From Candidatus Bathyarchaeota archaeon (GTDB lineage: Archaea; Thermoproteota; Bathyarchaeia; 40CM-2-53-6), in NCBI GenBank assembly GCA_005883085.1, contig VBAY01000059.1, positions 1 to 13,495 on the forward strand: a stretch of 13,495 nt of DNA, given 5' to 3'. The notes beneath the pieces were generated by a model. That model made no database searches. It worked only from the letters and a program-made list of their open reading frames with translations, and was not told the DNA's origin. A program made the position numbers and the translations under genes. Position 1 is the first letter of the stretch; each line of letters begins with the position of its first letter. Positions 1 to 7,406 of the stretch are shown here, in pieces.

Positions 1-2
1 TG

Positions 3-254
3 GGTCAACTGATCGTCATCGCGAAGACCAGTGGACAGTCGGCTTACGGCCGAACAGAGGTCACCTTAGGTTCGAATACGAGTGTGCAAATCCAGCTACC
101 CCTGGCCAATGGTGGATATTCAGTCGTGAGTGCGAATGCCGGATGGATTATCCTTGCAATCGTTTTGGCGACAGGTGTATCTTCGGGAATCTTCGTTTAC
201 AAGCGTGTCTACAAGGCGAGAAAAACGGAAAACATGAAACAGGCTGCCCGATAG
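3..254 (+). CDS. C-terminal fragment of a membrane-anchored surface protein (5' end outside window)
   Basis: This is an open frame from the left edge to a TAG stop at 252-254, giving 83 residues of a longer protein. The first 48 or so residues are polar and beta-prone, rich in Thr, Gln, Ser and Gly, as in Ig-like or carboxypeptidase-regulatory-like repeats of archaeal surface proteins. A single hydrophobic segment follows (AGWIILAIVLATGVSSGIFVY, roughly residues 46-66). A strongly basic tail (KRVYKARKTENMKQAAR) then closes the protein, which fits an outside-in anchor with a short cytoplasmic end. The gene is convergent with the exporter downstream, 30 bases apart. Surface anchoring is inferred from the hydrophobic and charge pattern. 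The family cannot be named from this fragment, and the two other frames give no comparable pattern. Confidence 0.6.
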   Translation, partial: GQLIVIAKTSGQSAYGRTEVTLGSNTSVQIQLPLANGGYSVVSANAGWIILAIVLATGVSSGIFVYKRVYKARKTENMKQAAR

Positions 255-270
255 ACAGGGATGGCCTGTC
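254..270. terminator. Short hairpin between convergent genes
   Basis: Two perfect 6-base arms (GACAGG and CCTGTC) flank a 5-base loop. They sit directly after the stop codon of the left gene and 15 bases before the end of the exporter gene on the other strand. The position between two convergent stops suggests a bidirectional 3' end structure. There is no strong T-run, and archaeal termination depends mainly on T-tracts, so the role is uncertain. Confidence 0.25.
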
Positions 271-284
271 GCTGCAACTATGGC

Positions 285-3200
285 TTAGTCTTCTTTCACC
301 TCGCGGTCAAAGGTGGCCTGAGGCTGGGTCAGCAGAGGATTTCGAGCTGGGACCCGTCTAAAGATCCTTGGGGCCCACCAGTTGAGCCTCTTCATGTAGC
401 GCATGATCGATGGGACGAGGTATATCCTTACGAGACCAGCGTCGAGCATAACGACTATGAAAATGCCCATGCCAAGCTGCTGTAAGAGCGGAATACGAGA
501 TAGCATCATCGTAGCAAATGCTCCTGCTGTCACTAGTCCGCTCGTAGTGATTATCGGACCGGTGTGCTCCACCGCGTTCTCAATGGCGGCGTCATCGGAG
601 GAACCCTCTGTGAAATACTCTCTTATCCGGGTGACTAGGAAGATGTCGTAGTCGAGACCTAGCCCTATCATTATCACAAGGAGCATGATGGGGAGCATCC
701 AGATGATCGGAGATCCGAAGAACAGCTGCGAGATGTAGACAACAGCCGCGATAGCCCAGGAAACGCTGAGAAGAATTGTGAAGATTAGACGGATAGGGGT
801 CAGCACCGACCTTAAGGCGACTAAGAGTATGATGAAGACACCGACTAGGACCAGCGTTGCCATTTCAAGATAGTCGCTAGCGCTCGATACGGAAAGGTCT
901 GCAATTGACGCTGTTTCTCCGCCCACAAGGACCGTTGATGTAGAAAGAAATTGGTTCTGGCTTCGAAGGATGTCAACAACACCTCTAATCTTTGAGATCG
1001 TTTCGATGGAGTTGTCGGAATATGGTTCGCTGGACAGAACTGCGAAGACTATTGCTGATTTTCCGCTTGAGCCTAGGAAAGGTTTCATGCTGTTGAACAT
1101 TTGTTGTTGTTCGGCAGTGTTGAGCTTGGAGAAAGAGGAGTAGGGAATTGCCTCCCCGGAAGGATGAGTTGCTCCGTAGACCCTGGAAACGCCGGGGACT
1201 GTCAACGTCGAATTTTCGAGAGCTGAGATGCTACGGAGTGCTGTGACGTTGATCGTGGAACCTGAGGTTAGCCGCACAGGGGTTTCGACTACTGTGAACG
1301 TCGGAGTGATGGTCCCGGCGCCGAAGCCGTTCGTCATCTCGATGTAGCCTTGTTTGCTTCCCAGGTCGTCGGGGATCTGGCTGATCAGGTCATGACTTGT
1401 CTTCGAATACAACACCGCACCGGTCGCCGGAAGCGACGCCGCTAAGGCGACAAGGAGCACCATCTTGGAGTGTTTCGCTGTGAATTTAGCAGCTCGATGG
1501 TAGTAGCTCTTCGACCCAGGTCTCGGAGGTTTTACCCTCAATCCTCTCGGCCAGAAGAGCTTGTCTCCGAGAAGTGAGAGGGTGGCCGGGACTAGAGTCA
1601 GGCAGACTATCAGCGCGACGGATATGCCAAGCATGACTGCAAGCCCTATTGACCGCAACATGCCGAACCCTGCCACCGCGAGGCTCCCGAATGCGATCAC
1701 GACAGTAGCCCCGCTTGTGGCGATGCTTTCTCCTGCCCGGACAACCGCTCGCTCTACCGAGTCATTCTTTCCCCTACCCGCTTTGCGTTCTTCCGCGTAT
1801 CGACTTACTAGGAAGATGCAATAGTCCGAGCCCGCGCCGAACATTGAGACTGGAAGTAGCGTGAGAACGAGGAAATGCACGCTCGTGATGAGAGTGCCGA
1901 TTACGTAGACCAATCCAAAGGCGACTCCAACGGACAGGCCTATTGCTGAGACCGGCAGCATAGGCACGAACAGAGAGCTGAAGAACAGGCCCACGATGAT
2001 CAGTATCAGCGCGACCGTCACTGGGTCTATTCTCTCAACATCGGCTGCAGATTGTATCTCTACATCATAGTTGAACGCTGGAGCGCCTGTGACGTAAGCG
2101 GAGAGGGTTTGTCCGCTGATCTTCGCCGCTACGATCACGTCATCTCTGACTTGCTGGGTGGAGCTGCTAGGGTCACCCCCTTGAGGCTTGAAGTCGATGA
2201 TGACGAGCATCGTTCTGTTATCGCGTGATATGAACTGGTCAGAGACTGCTCGGCTGGGCTGCACGGGATAGGAATGCATGTTGCCAGCGTGAAGAAGCTG
2301 GGTCGCGAGGCTTGAAAATCCTGGCTGAGATGTTGAAGATCCTAGGTCGTAGATTGGGCCTATGAGGTTTTGTTGGGTCGCTGTGAGGTTCGCCTGGTTC
2401 TCGAACGTGCTGATTGAGAAATTGCGGACCGCTGGTAGGCTGTTCCAGTTGTTGCAGCTGGAGCAGATGGGGTACATGTTGAAGACTTGGATGGTGCTCA
2501 GAAAAAGTCCCTTAGTTTGAGGGTCGAAGGGTAGCGATTCGAAATAGCTGTAAGTGACGTTGTAGTATGGAGGTTGCCCTGTCATACCCGGATAGCCTTT
2601 GGTGACGTTCTGGCCCCTTTGGAACGGCGAGTAGTTTGAAAGGAGTTGGAACGTGTTATAATTCTCGGCAGAGCTAAAGGTCGAGTTCCAGGATTTGTAG
2701 AACAGATTTTGGTACTCTATGGCGACTTTCGCGTAGGTTGGTGGGATGAGTGGGGAAACTATTGCCCAGCTTGTCGCGTTGGCGATTCGATTGTATGCAA
2801 TTACCTGATTGCCGGTAACGTTGAATCCTGCATTGTTGACGATGCTGGTCCAGCTTGTTAGGTAGGTGTTTGGGATGCCGAACTCCAAGAGGTTGGCTAG
2901 GTTGGTGGCGTTCTGTATCTGGTAGAGTTGGAAGTGGGCGACGCTGGTGAACCCGAGTAGTAGCTGGTAGTAGATGTCGTAGATGGTCGTGATATTACCT
3001 ATGTTAGTGAGAGTGGGATCGTTTCTCAGGGTCCAGTTCAGAGCGAGAGTGAAATCCCTAGTTTCGTTGCCGCGAACGTCGTTGTGGCTGATTACGACGA
3101 CACCGCTTGAACCCTCTTGGATGTTGAATTCGCGGTTTACTATCTGTTGGGCGATGCTGGATTCGGAGTCTTTGGAGTTGAAGGCGGTCTCGGAGTAGAC

Positions 3201-3425
3201 TATGACCTTCTGAACCTGCAAGATGGCTGGGACGCTCAGGGCCAGGGCGATTATCCAGATGGCAAGGACTGCGCGGTTGTGCCTAATCGTGGCTCTTGCA
3301 AGGGTTCTGAAGAACAAGTTCTGACCTCGTTTCGCGTGAGCTTGAATCGTTGCCTCGGCGGCGATAAAGCCGTGGTGTAACCGAGAAATTGGTCGGGCGA
3401 ACGATCGGCTTTCTGCTGTGCTCAT
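285..3425 (-). CDS. MMPL/RND-superfamily exporter with two transport repeats
   Basis: A 1046-residue polytopic membrane protein, probably a proton-driven exporter of lipids or other hydrophobic compounds. It shows the duplicated RND plan. TM1 is at about 52-71 and a very large external loop spans 72-466. A first helix bundle covers about 468-620 with the proton-relay-type motif GAGSDY (530-535). TM7 is at 654-672, a second loop at 673-852, and a second bundle at about 853-1010 with GLGLDY (921-926). The paired Asp-Tyr motifs are the feature shared with MmpL3-like proteins. The first loop (about 395 residues) is roughly twice the second, carries 13 N-x-S/T sequons and holds a CSSC motif at 321-324. 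The start is the ATG at 3425, about 50 bases below a TATA-like element. The 51-residue N-terminus before TM1 is basic and amphipathic. Substrate is unknown. No accessory protein is adjacent, as expected for MMPL rather than tripartite RND pumps. Confidence 0.9.
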   Translation of the reverse strand: MSTAESRSFARPISRLHHGFIAAEATIQAHAKRGQNLFFRTLARATIRHNRAVLAIWIIALALSVPAILQVQKVIVYSETAFNSKDSESSIAQQIVNREFNIQEGSSGVVVISHNDVRGNETRDFTLALNWTLRNDPTLTNIGNITTIYDIYYQLLLGFTSVAHFQLYQIQNATNLANLLEFGIPNTYLTSWTSIVNNAGFNVTGNQVIAYNRIANATSWAIVSPLIPPTYAKVAIEYQNLFYKSWNSTFSSAENYNTFQLLSNYSPFQRGQNVTKGYPGMTGQPPYYNVTYSYFESLPFDPQTKGLFLSTIQVFNMYPICSSCNNWNSLPAVRNFSISTFENQANLTATQQNLIGPIYDLGSSTSQPGFSSLATQLLHAGNMHSYPVQPSRAVSDQFISRDNRTMLVIIDFKPQGGDPSSSTQQVRDDVIVAAKISGQTLSAYVTGAPAFNYDVEIQSAADVERIDPVTVALILIIVGLFFSSLFVPMLPVSAIGLSVGVAFGLVYVIGTLITSVHFLVLTLLPVSMFGAGSDYCIFLVSRYAEERKAGRGKNDSVERAVVRAGESIATSGATVVIAFGSLAVAGFGMLRSIGLAVMLGISVALIVCLTLVPATLSLLGDKLFWPRGLRVKPPRPGSKSYYHRAAKFTAKHSKMVLLVALAASLPATGAVLYSKTSHDLISQIPDDLGSKQGYIEMTNGFGAGTITPTFTVVETPVRLTSGSTINVTALRSISALENSTLTVPGVSRVYGATHPSGEAIPYSSFSKLNTAEQQQMFNSMKPFLGSSGKSAIVFAVLSSEPYSDNSIETISKIRGVVDILRSQNQFLSTSTVLVGGETASIADLSVSSASDYLEMATLVLVGVFIILLVALRSVLTPIRLIFTILLSVSWAIAAVVYISQLFFGSPIIWMLPIMLLVIMIGLGLDYDIFLVTRIREYFTEGSSDDAAIENAVEHTGPIITTSGLVTAGAFATMMLSRIPLLQQLGMGIFIVVMLDAGLVRIYLVPSIMRYMKRLNWWAPRIFRRVPARNPLLTQPQATFDREVKED

Positions 3426-3474
3426 TCGGTGCTTAGATTGCCATTTCTTCGCATTGAAACCGAACCTTCAGTTC

Positions 3475-3482
3475 TTATACAA
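3475..3482. promoter_or_regulatory. TATA-like element in the divergent spacer
   Basis: The sequence TTATACAA sits in the 120-base spacer between the divergent exporter and the 124-residue gene. Read on the minus strand it is TTGTATAA, about 50 bases before the exporter ATG. Read on the plus strand it is about 65 bases before the ATG at 3546. Either distance leaves room for a start site about 25 bases downstream and a short leader. It could serve one or both directions. No clear BRE was recognised. Confidence 0.3.
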
Positions 3483-3545
3483 ATGAAGAATACCGAAACC
3501 CTAGCATAATCGAAGGCATTGGGGAACGTGTGAAGCACGACTGAT

Positions 3546-3920
3546 ATGCTGAAGGGGAGTCAGGTCCTCCAGAAGACCTACACCTATATTGAGAACGTGA
3601 CGAAGGAATCCCGCAAGGCTCTGATGGAAGATTTCAGCCAGAAGCACAAGGGAATCGGGATCAATTTGGCACCTGATATTCTCCGCCAGACAGTCCTAGA
3701 CTGGTTTCCTCGTCGCGATCCCATGTTGAAGCTAATCCATGAGAAGACAAGCCAGGGAAAGCCGGGGGATGTTCGGATGGACTTTCGTGGAGAAACCAAG
3801 GCTGTACGTTTCAAGGTTCATCTTCATGCAGTTTTCGCGGTGAACGGCCAATCCCCGGATTCGCCTTCCTTTCTGAAAGAAGTCAACCTCTCAGTCGACC
3901 CTAGAGAATTCTCGATGTAG
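3546..3920 (+). CDS. Uncharacterised 124-residue soluble protein
   Basis: I do not recognise this protein. It starts at an ATG that follows an in-frame stop at 3531-3533, so the start is well bounded. The first third is helix-prone and charged (about residues 1-35). The middle contains a Trp-Phe-Pro-Arg-Arg stretch near 53-57. The last half looks beta-rich (VRFKVHLHAVFAV near 87-99). There is no signal peptide, no membrane segment and no cysteine. Its stop lies 12 bases before the antiporter ATG on the same strand, so the two are probably co-transcribed and this protein may be a soluble partner of the antiporter. That link rests on spacing only. Overlapping frames on the other strand give less protein-like sequences. 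Confidence 0.6.
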   Translation: MLKGSQVLQKTYTYIENVTKESRKALMEDFSQKHKGIGINLAPDILRQTVLDWFPRRDPMLKLIHEKTSQGKPGDVRMDFRGETKAVRFKVHLHAVFAVNGQSPDSPSFLKEVNLSVDPREFSM

Positions 3921-3932
3921 AGCCGAGGCTCA

Positions 3933-5198
3933 ATGAGTCTCGTCAGCACATTCACACTCTCCAGTCTAGAGCTGACCCGGTTTTTCTTGGCAATGGTCTT
4001 ACTATTGTTCACGGCGCATTCTTTCGGTTTCTTGTTCTATGAAGCCAAGCTTCCACGGGTGATCGGAGAGATCTTCGGCGGGCTAGTTCTCGGCCCGACC
4101 TTCCTTGGATGTGTTGCTCCTGACACAGAGAACTGGGTGTTCGGGGCTTTTCCATCGGAAGGTCAGTTGATCTCTGTAATTTCCTACATCGGGCTCGTTC
4201 TTCTCATGTTCATATCAGGGTTCGAGATCCAGAGGGCCTTCTCGAAAGAAGACCGTAAGATCGCTACCTCGTTCTTGGTTGGCGCTACTTTTGTTCCATT
4301 CATTATTGGAATGGCTGTTCCCTTCGTCTACAATTTCTCGCCGTTCTCGGGGCCAAACGGGAATCTGCTCTCACTCGCTATCATCGTGGGCATTGGGGTC
4401 TCGGTCACATCGATCCCGGTGATCTCGAAGATCTTCATCGACCTGAAGATCATGGACACGCGATTCGCCAAGATCGTTCTGGCGATCGCCACGATCGAGG
4501 ATGTCATCCAGTTCGGGGCCTTGGCCATCGCAACGGGGGTTGGAGCTTCAGCGTCTGCATCACTGTCATTGATTAGCTACACCGGGTTTGTGACTGTCGC
4601 GTTTTTCGGTGCAGCTCTGCTGGGTCTGCCCAGGTTGATACGCTATACGATAAGATCGAGGTTTGACGTTCTGATCAAGTTTCACCCGTCGAGGTACGCT
4701 CTCTTTCTCTGTTTCTCGATGGTGGCGTTGGCGAGCCTTCTCAATGTGAACATTGTCTTCGGGGCGTTTCTAGCTGGTATTGCGGTCGGAATGATGCCGG
4801 AAGAGGTCTTTGCTCTTGCGAAGTCGCAGGTCAAGTCGATATCCCTGGCTGTGTTCACGCCGGTCTATTTTGCCGTCGTCGGATTGAAACTCGACCTAAT
4901 CCACTCCTTTGACATTCTCTTCTTTCTCGGGTTCCTGGTCTTCTCCACGGCGCTCAAAGGTGGAGGTGCCTTAGTGGTGGGCAGGTTGATCAAGCAGAAG
5001 AGACTGCCAAGTCTCAACCTTGCAATAGCTCTCAACGCCAGAGGGGGACCTGGAATCGTGCTCGCTACTGTCGCTTTTGACCTCGGATTGATATCGGAAA
5101 CATTCTTCGTCGCGCTCGTTCTAACGGCAATCGTTACTTCGCTGATCGCCGGATTCTGGCTGAGGTACGTCAAGAAAAAGGGCTGGGATCTACTATAG
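3933..5198 (+). CDS. Kef/NapA-type (CPA2) cation/proton antiporter
   Basis: A 421-residue membrane protein of about 12-13 helices that exchanges Na+ or K+ for protons across the cytoplasmic membrane. Family features are visible in order. There is an early PRVIGEIFGGLVLGP segment (41-55), then GLVLLMFISGFEIQ (87-100). The broken-helix motif TSIPVISK is at 159-166 and the ion-site pair Glu189-Asp190 is in TIEDVI. A late charged segment includes Lys342, and NARGGPGIV is at 368-376. It ends after the transport domain. There is no C-terminal RCK/TrkA-N domain of the kind found in KefB/KefC, so gating by nucleotide is not expected. The ED pair is less usual than the DD, ND or QD pairs of well-studied relatives. 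The small gene 12 bases upstream is probably in the same operon. Ion specificity cannot be told from sequence. Confidence 0.9.
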   Translation: MSLVSTFTLSSLELTRFFLAMVLLLFTAHSFGFLFYEAKLPRVIGEIFGGLVLGPTFLGCVAPDTENWVFGAFPSEGQLISVISYIGLVLLMFISGFEIQRAFSKEDRKIATSFLVGATFVPFIIGMAVPFVYNFSPFSGPNGNLLSLAIIVGIGVSVTSIPVISKIFIDLKIMDTRFAKIVLAIATIEDVIQFGALAIATGVGASASASLSLISYTGFVTVAFFGAALLGLPRLIRYTIRSRFDVLIKFHPSRYALFLCFSMVALASLLNVNIVFGAFLAGIAVGMMPEEVFALAKSQVKSISLAVFTPVYFAVVGLKLDLIHSFDILFFLGFLVFSTALKGGGALVVGRLIKQKRLPSLNLAIALNARGGPGIVLATVAFDLGLISETFFVALVLTAIVTSLIAGFWLRYVKKKGWDLL

Positions 5199-5201
5199 CC
5201 A

Positions 5202-5232
5202 TCGGAAGAGCTCGCTGAGTCCTTCCTTCCGA
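5202..5232 (+). terminator. Stem-loop just after the antiporter gene
   Basis: Perfect 7-base arms TCGGAAG and CTTCCGA are separated by 17 bases, starting 4 bases after the antiporter stop and ending 44 bases before the SRPBCC start. It may mark the 3' end of the antiporter transcript. The long loop and missing T-run make this tentative. Confidence 0.25.
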
Positions 5233-5276
5233 AACACATTTCAGCTCAACACACCCCCTCTTAGAGCAACCGAACC

Positions 5277-5714
5277 ATGAAGGAGGTTTCATCTGAAATC
5301 GTGATTGAGGCCCCCGCAGATCGGGTCTGGCAAGTACTAACTGACTTTGCCAAATTCCCAGAATGGAACCCTTTCATCAAAAAGATGACCGGCGAGCCGA
5401 GGACGGGGGCGAAGCTTGAGGTCCGGATTGAACCTCCTGGAGGAAGAGCGATGACCTTCAAGCCCAAAATGGTCAATGTCGAGACCAATCGCGAGATGTG
5501 CTGGCTCGGAAAACTCTGGATACCGGGCCTGTTTAACGGCGAACACTGCTTTACGATCGAAGCCTTCGACGAAAAAGGTGTCCGTTTCGTTCAGCACGAG
5601 AAATTTACAGGATTACTCGTTCCATTCATGGCTAAAAGTTTGGACAGGGATACGAAGAGTGGCTTCGAAGCGATGAATCGCGCATTGAAGGAACGAGCCG
5701 AGCAAGCTTACTAG
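5277..5714 (+). CDS. SRPBCC-fold (START/polyketide cyclase-like) protein
   Basis: A 145-residue soluble protein with the hallmarks of the SRPBCC superfamily, whose members hold hydrophobic ligands in a deep pocket. An N-terminal strand is followed by the signature VWQVLTDFAKFPEWNPF (17-33). Long beta strands come next (GAKLEVRIEPPGG, 44-56; HCFTIEAF, 90-97; VRFVQHEKFTG, 102-112). A long C-terminal helix (about 118-144) lies across the pocket. Length is normal for single-domain members such as the CoxG-like and YndB-like groups, and ligand and reaction are unknown. The ATG at 5277 begins right before the first strand, so the start is probably right. The last 18 codons recur as a degraded copy at 6424-6483, showing that this gene was once partly duplicated. 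The 92-base spacer downstream suggests the next gene has its own promoter. Confidence 0.85.
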   Translation: MKEVSSEIVIEAPADRVWQVLTDFAKFPEWNPFIKKMTGEPRTGAKLEVRIEPPGGRAMTFKPKMVNVETNREMCWLGKLWIPGLFNGEHCFTIEAFDEKGVRFVQHEKFTGLLVPFMAKSLDRDTKSGFEAMNRALKERAEQAY

Positions 5715-5806
5715 CTTTTCCTCCTTCGCTATCGATAAGCAGTTAAGTCTGGCTAGACAAGTTATCGCGAGCAGAAGAGATCCCGGTCTCTGGAGCTTCC
5801 TGAACC

Positions 5807-6166
5807 ATGCACTTTGCGAGATCTGGGATCGACACACCGTCGAAGGTCTCCGGCATATTCGGGATTATTAGCGGAGTGTTCCTACTTTGCAGTCTTGCAA
5901 TCCTGGATCTGAAGTACGGGCCGTTGGACTTCAGCTCTCTATTTACTTCTTCATCAGGTTATAGTTCTCCATTCTCCTTTTCATCTCTCATCATAGCAAG
6001 CATGATAGGTGAAGTTTTCGTGATCCTCGGCAGCTTAGCAATCCTCTTCGCTCGTATGAACATTGAACGGAGAGGAGTGCTTGCCTTCTTTGTATTCATC
6101 TCTTCCGTACTCGGGATGATTGGTTCGCTTCTCTTCTTCGGTCTGGCTTTCCTAGGACCGCAGTAG
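5807..6166 (+). CDS. Small three-helix membrane protein
   Basis: A 119-residue protein with three hydrophobic segments at about 14-34, 60-82 and 90-115. A Ser/Phe-rich loop (35-58) joins the first two, and the short loop ARMNIERRG (82-90) carries positive charges, suggesting it faces the cytoplasm. I do not recognise a named family. The helices are Gly/Ser/Leu/Ile/Phe-rich with no acidic residue in the membrane core, apart from Glu69 in the second segment. The gene sits between the SRPBCC gene and the duplicated gene fragments at 6206-6483. Under the duplication scenario described in the findings, one copy of this gene would have been lost from the right-hand repeat. The start at ATG 5807 places eleven or so polar residues before the first helix. 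Confidence 0.6.
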   Translation: MHFARSGIDTPSKVSGIFGIISGVFLLCSLAILDLKYGPLDFSSLFTSSSGYSSPFSFSSLIIASMIGEVFVILGSLAILFARMNIERRGVLAFFVFISSVLGMIGSLLFFGLAFLGPQ

Positions 6167-6205
6167 GCCTAAATCGGAAAAAGTCTTACATGACAATCTA
6201 GAGAC

Positions 6206-6426
6206 TTAGCCTGATGTTTGCGGGACCCGCATTGTCTCTTCTTCTTCCTCTTCTAGACATGTCTTGATACGTTTCAGCCGGAAGAAATCCTCTCTCGACC
6301 TCCTGCAAACTCATCTCAACGTACCTGATTTGTGTTCTCGATTCTCGGGACGACCATGTTTTCTAGGCTGTTGACTCGTCTCTTCGTTGCGGAGATCGCT
6401 TCAACTAATCTGCGAATAGCAGCTTC
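6206..6426 (-). pseudogene. Degraded duplicate of the 3' end of atpD
   Basis: This stretch aligns with 6738-6959, which encode the last 73 or so residues of AtpD. My hand alignment gives roughly 86 percent base identity. The right half is almost identical (one mismatch over about 70 bases around 6337-6408), while the stop-proximal half is much more divergent. Relative to atpD it has a 2-base deletion near 6300 and a 1-base insertion near 6332. The frame therefore breaks after RRVNSLENMVVPRIENT and hits a TGA at 6316. The 5' two thirds of atpD are missing. The break falls exactly at GCTTC, where homology switches to the SRPBCC gene. An open frame of 90 codons (6316-6588) crosses this junction but mixes atpD sense, SRPBCC antisense and unrelated bases, so it is not a gene. 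Confidence 0.85.
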
Positions 6427-6483
6427 GAAGCGATGAACGGTGTTTTGAAAGTCCGGGCCGAGAAAGCCGAGAAGGCGTTGTAA
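6421..6483 (+). pseudogene. Remnant of the 3' end of an SRPBCC gene
   Basis: Read on the plus strand from 6424, the bases encode FEAMNGVLKVRAEKAEKAL then TAA. The intact SRPBCC protein ends FEAMNRALKERAEQAY. The DNA match begins at 6422 with 16 identical bases (GCTTCGAAGCGATGAA) and continues at about 70-75 percent to near the stop. Everything upstream of the GCTTC junction is antisense to atpD, so no start or SRPBCC core remains. The retained stop codon and frame suggest modest decay since the break. Confidence 0.75.
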
Positions 6484-6512
6484 TATATCAAATCCATCTC
6501 TTGCCCAATCTA

Positions 6513-6701
6513 TCAGCGTCTTATCAGGAGGTAGAGTCCTGTTGCAAAAAGGCCACCGGCTACAAGTCCGAAGATAAACGCCGCCCATTGAAAATAGGCA
6601 AATCCCTGGAACGCCAGTGATAGTAAGGCAAGAATTATTGCAATCGCGAGTGCAATAAGAAGGATGCCAGCCCTGACGCTCCGGTTGATTTCGTCCGACA
6701 A
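6513..6701 (-). CDS. Small two-helix membrane protein downstream of atpD
   Basis: A 62-residue protein made almost entirely of a membrane hairpin: helices at about 10-31 and 38-59, joined by a short FQGFAYFQ turn and ended by two arginines. The only available start is a TTG at 6701, because an in-frame TGA lies three codons upstream and no ATG or GTG follows before the first helix. It lies 36 bases downstream of the atpD stop on the same strand, so it may be the last gene of the ATPase cluster. It resembles the proteolipid (K/c) subunit only in size and hairpin shape. It has no Glu, Asp or Gln in the middle of either helix, so it cannot bind the coupling ion in the usual way. Function unknown. 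Confidence 0.55.
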   Translation of the reverse strand: MSDEINRSVRAGILLIALAIAIILALLSLAFQGFAYFQWAAFIFGLVAGGLFATGLYLLIRR

Positions 6702-6737
6702 CTTGTGTCAGTCCTTGTCGGATTGCACTATTAGTTT

Positions 6738-7406
6738 CTAGCCTGTGACTTGCTGGACCCTCATAGTTTCCGTCTCTTCCTCTTCTAGGCGGGTTTTGAT
6801 CCGTTTCAACCGGAAGAAATCTTCCCTCGATCTCTCCTGTAAACTCATCTCGATGTACCTGATTGTGTTCTCGATTCTCGGGACGACTATGTTTTCTAGG
6901 CTGTTGACTCGTCTCTTCGTTGCGGAGATCGCTTCAGCTAATCTACGAATGGCGGCTTCTGCCGCGGACAGCTCGACCACATTCTTGACTGCTTCCGTCA
7001 TTAATACGACTGCTTCATCGAGCTTTGCGCTGCTACCGATCATCGAATAGGGAAATCCCTCCAGAGGTTTCAGTTTCACAGAGACGTACGGTATGGATAC
7101 ACCGATGACGTTTCTGGTCGAAGCGTCCACGTCAAACCGGTCCTGGACTGTCAGCGATGTTTCTTCGACTCTCGTGAAGCCCATGAGCATCTGGGCCTCG
7201 GTGAACCTCTCGTAAGCCTGGAACAGCAAGTCTTGGGTCTTCCGTCTTAGCGCGGTGATTTCTCGGGCGAACTGGAAGAACTCGATCATCAACGCATCCA
7301 ATTTTTCCCGTAACAGGTCTCCTCCGCGTTGTGCAATACGTCGTCGTCGCCGAAGGGCGATAAGCTCCATCCGGGTTGGACGAGCGCCCGCGACGATTTC
7401 TGACAC
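6738..7406 (-). CDS. atpD: A-type ATP synthase subunit D
   Basis: A 222-residue central-stalk subunit, the rotor shaft that turns inside the A3B3 hexamer and links it to the membrane ring. It shows the family pattern. The N-terminal helix PTRMELIALRRRRRIAQRG (10-28) runs into the first long coiled-coil arm (about 29-75). A variable middle region follows (about 76-135), and a second long helix covers about 136-208 with SATKRRVNSLENIVVPRIENT. It ends with an acidic/basic helix and TAG at 6738. The start is a GTG at 7406 that shares its G with the TAG stop of atpB (TAGTG), a one-base overlap that implies translational coupling and fixes the start. Its last 73 or so codons are duplicated in degraded form at 6206-6426. 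Length is typical for the family. Confidence 0.95.
   Translation of the reverse strand: MSEIVAGARPTRMELIALRRRRRIAQRGGDLLREKLDALMIEFFQFAREITALRRKTQDLLFQAYERFTEAQMLMGFTRVEETSLTVQDRFDVDASTRNVIGVSIPYVSVKLKPLEGFPYSMIGSSAKLDEAVVLMTEAVKNVVELSAAEAAIRRLAEAISATKRRVNSLENIVVPRIENTIRYIEMSLQERSREDFFRLKRIKTRLEEEETETMRVQQVTG

Noticed and set aside
68..79. GGTTCGAATACG resembling a tRNA T-arm
   Set aside because: No flanking acceptor, D or anticodon stems can be formed, and the bases lie inside a coherent reading frame.
6316..6588. 90-codon minus-strand frame resembling AtpD in its last third
   Set aside because: It spans the duplication junction, reads the SRPBCC remnant in antisense, overlaps the small membrane protein gene and loses the AtpD frame at a 1-base insertion. 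It is a pseudogene artefact.
6513..6701. Two-helix protein as the ATPase proteolipid (K/c) subunit
   Set aside because: Size, hairpin shape and location fit, but neither helix contains the ion-binding Glu, Asp or Gln needed for a rotor ring.
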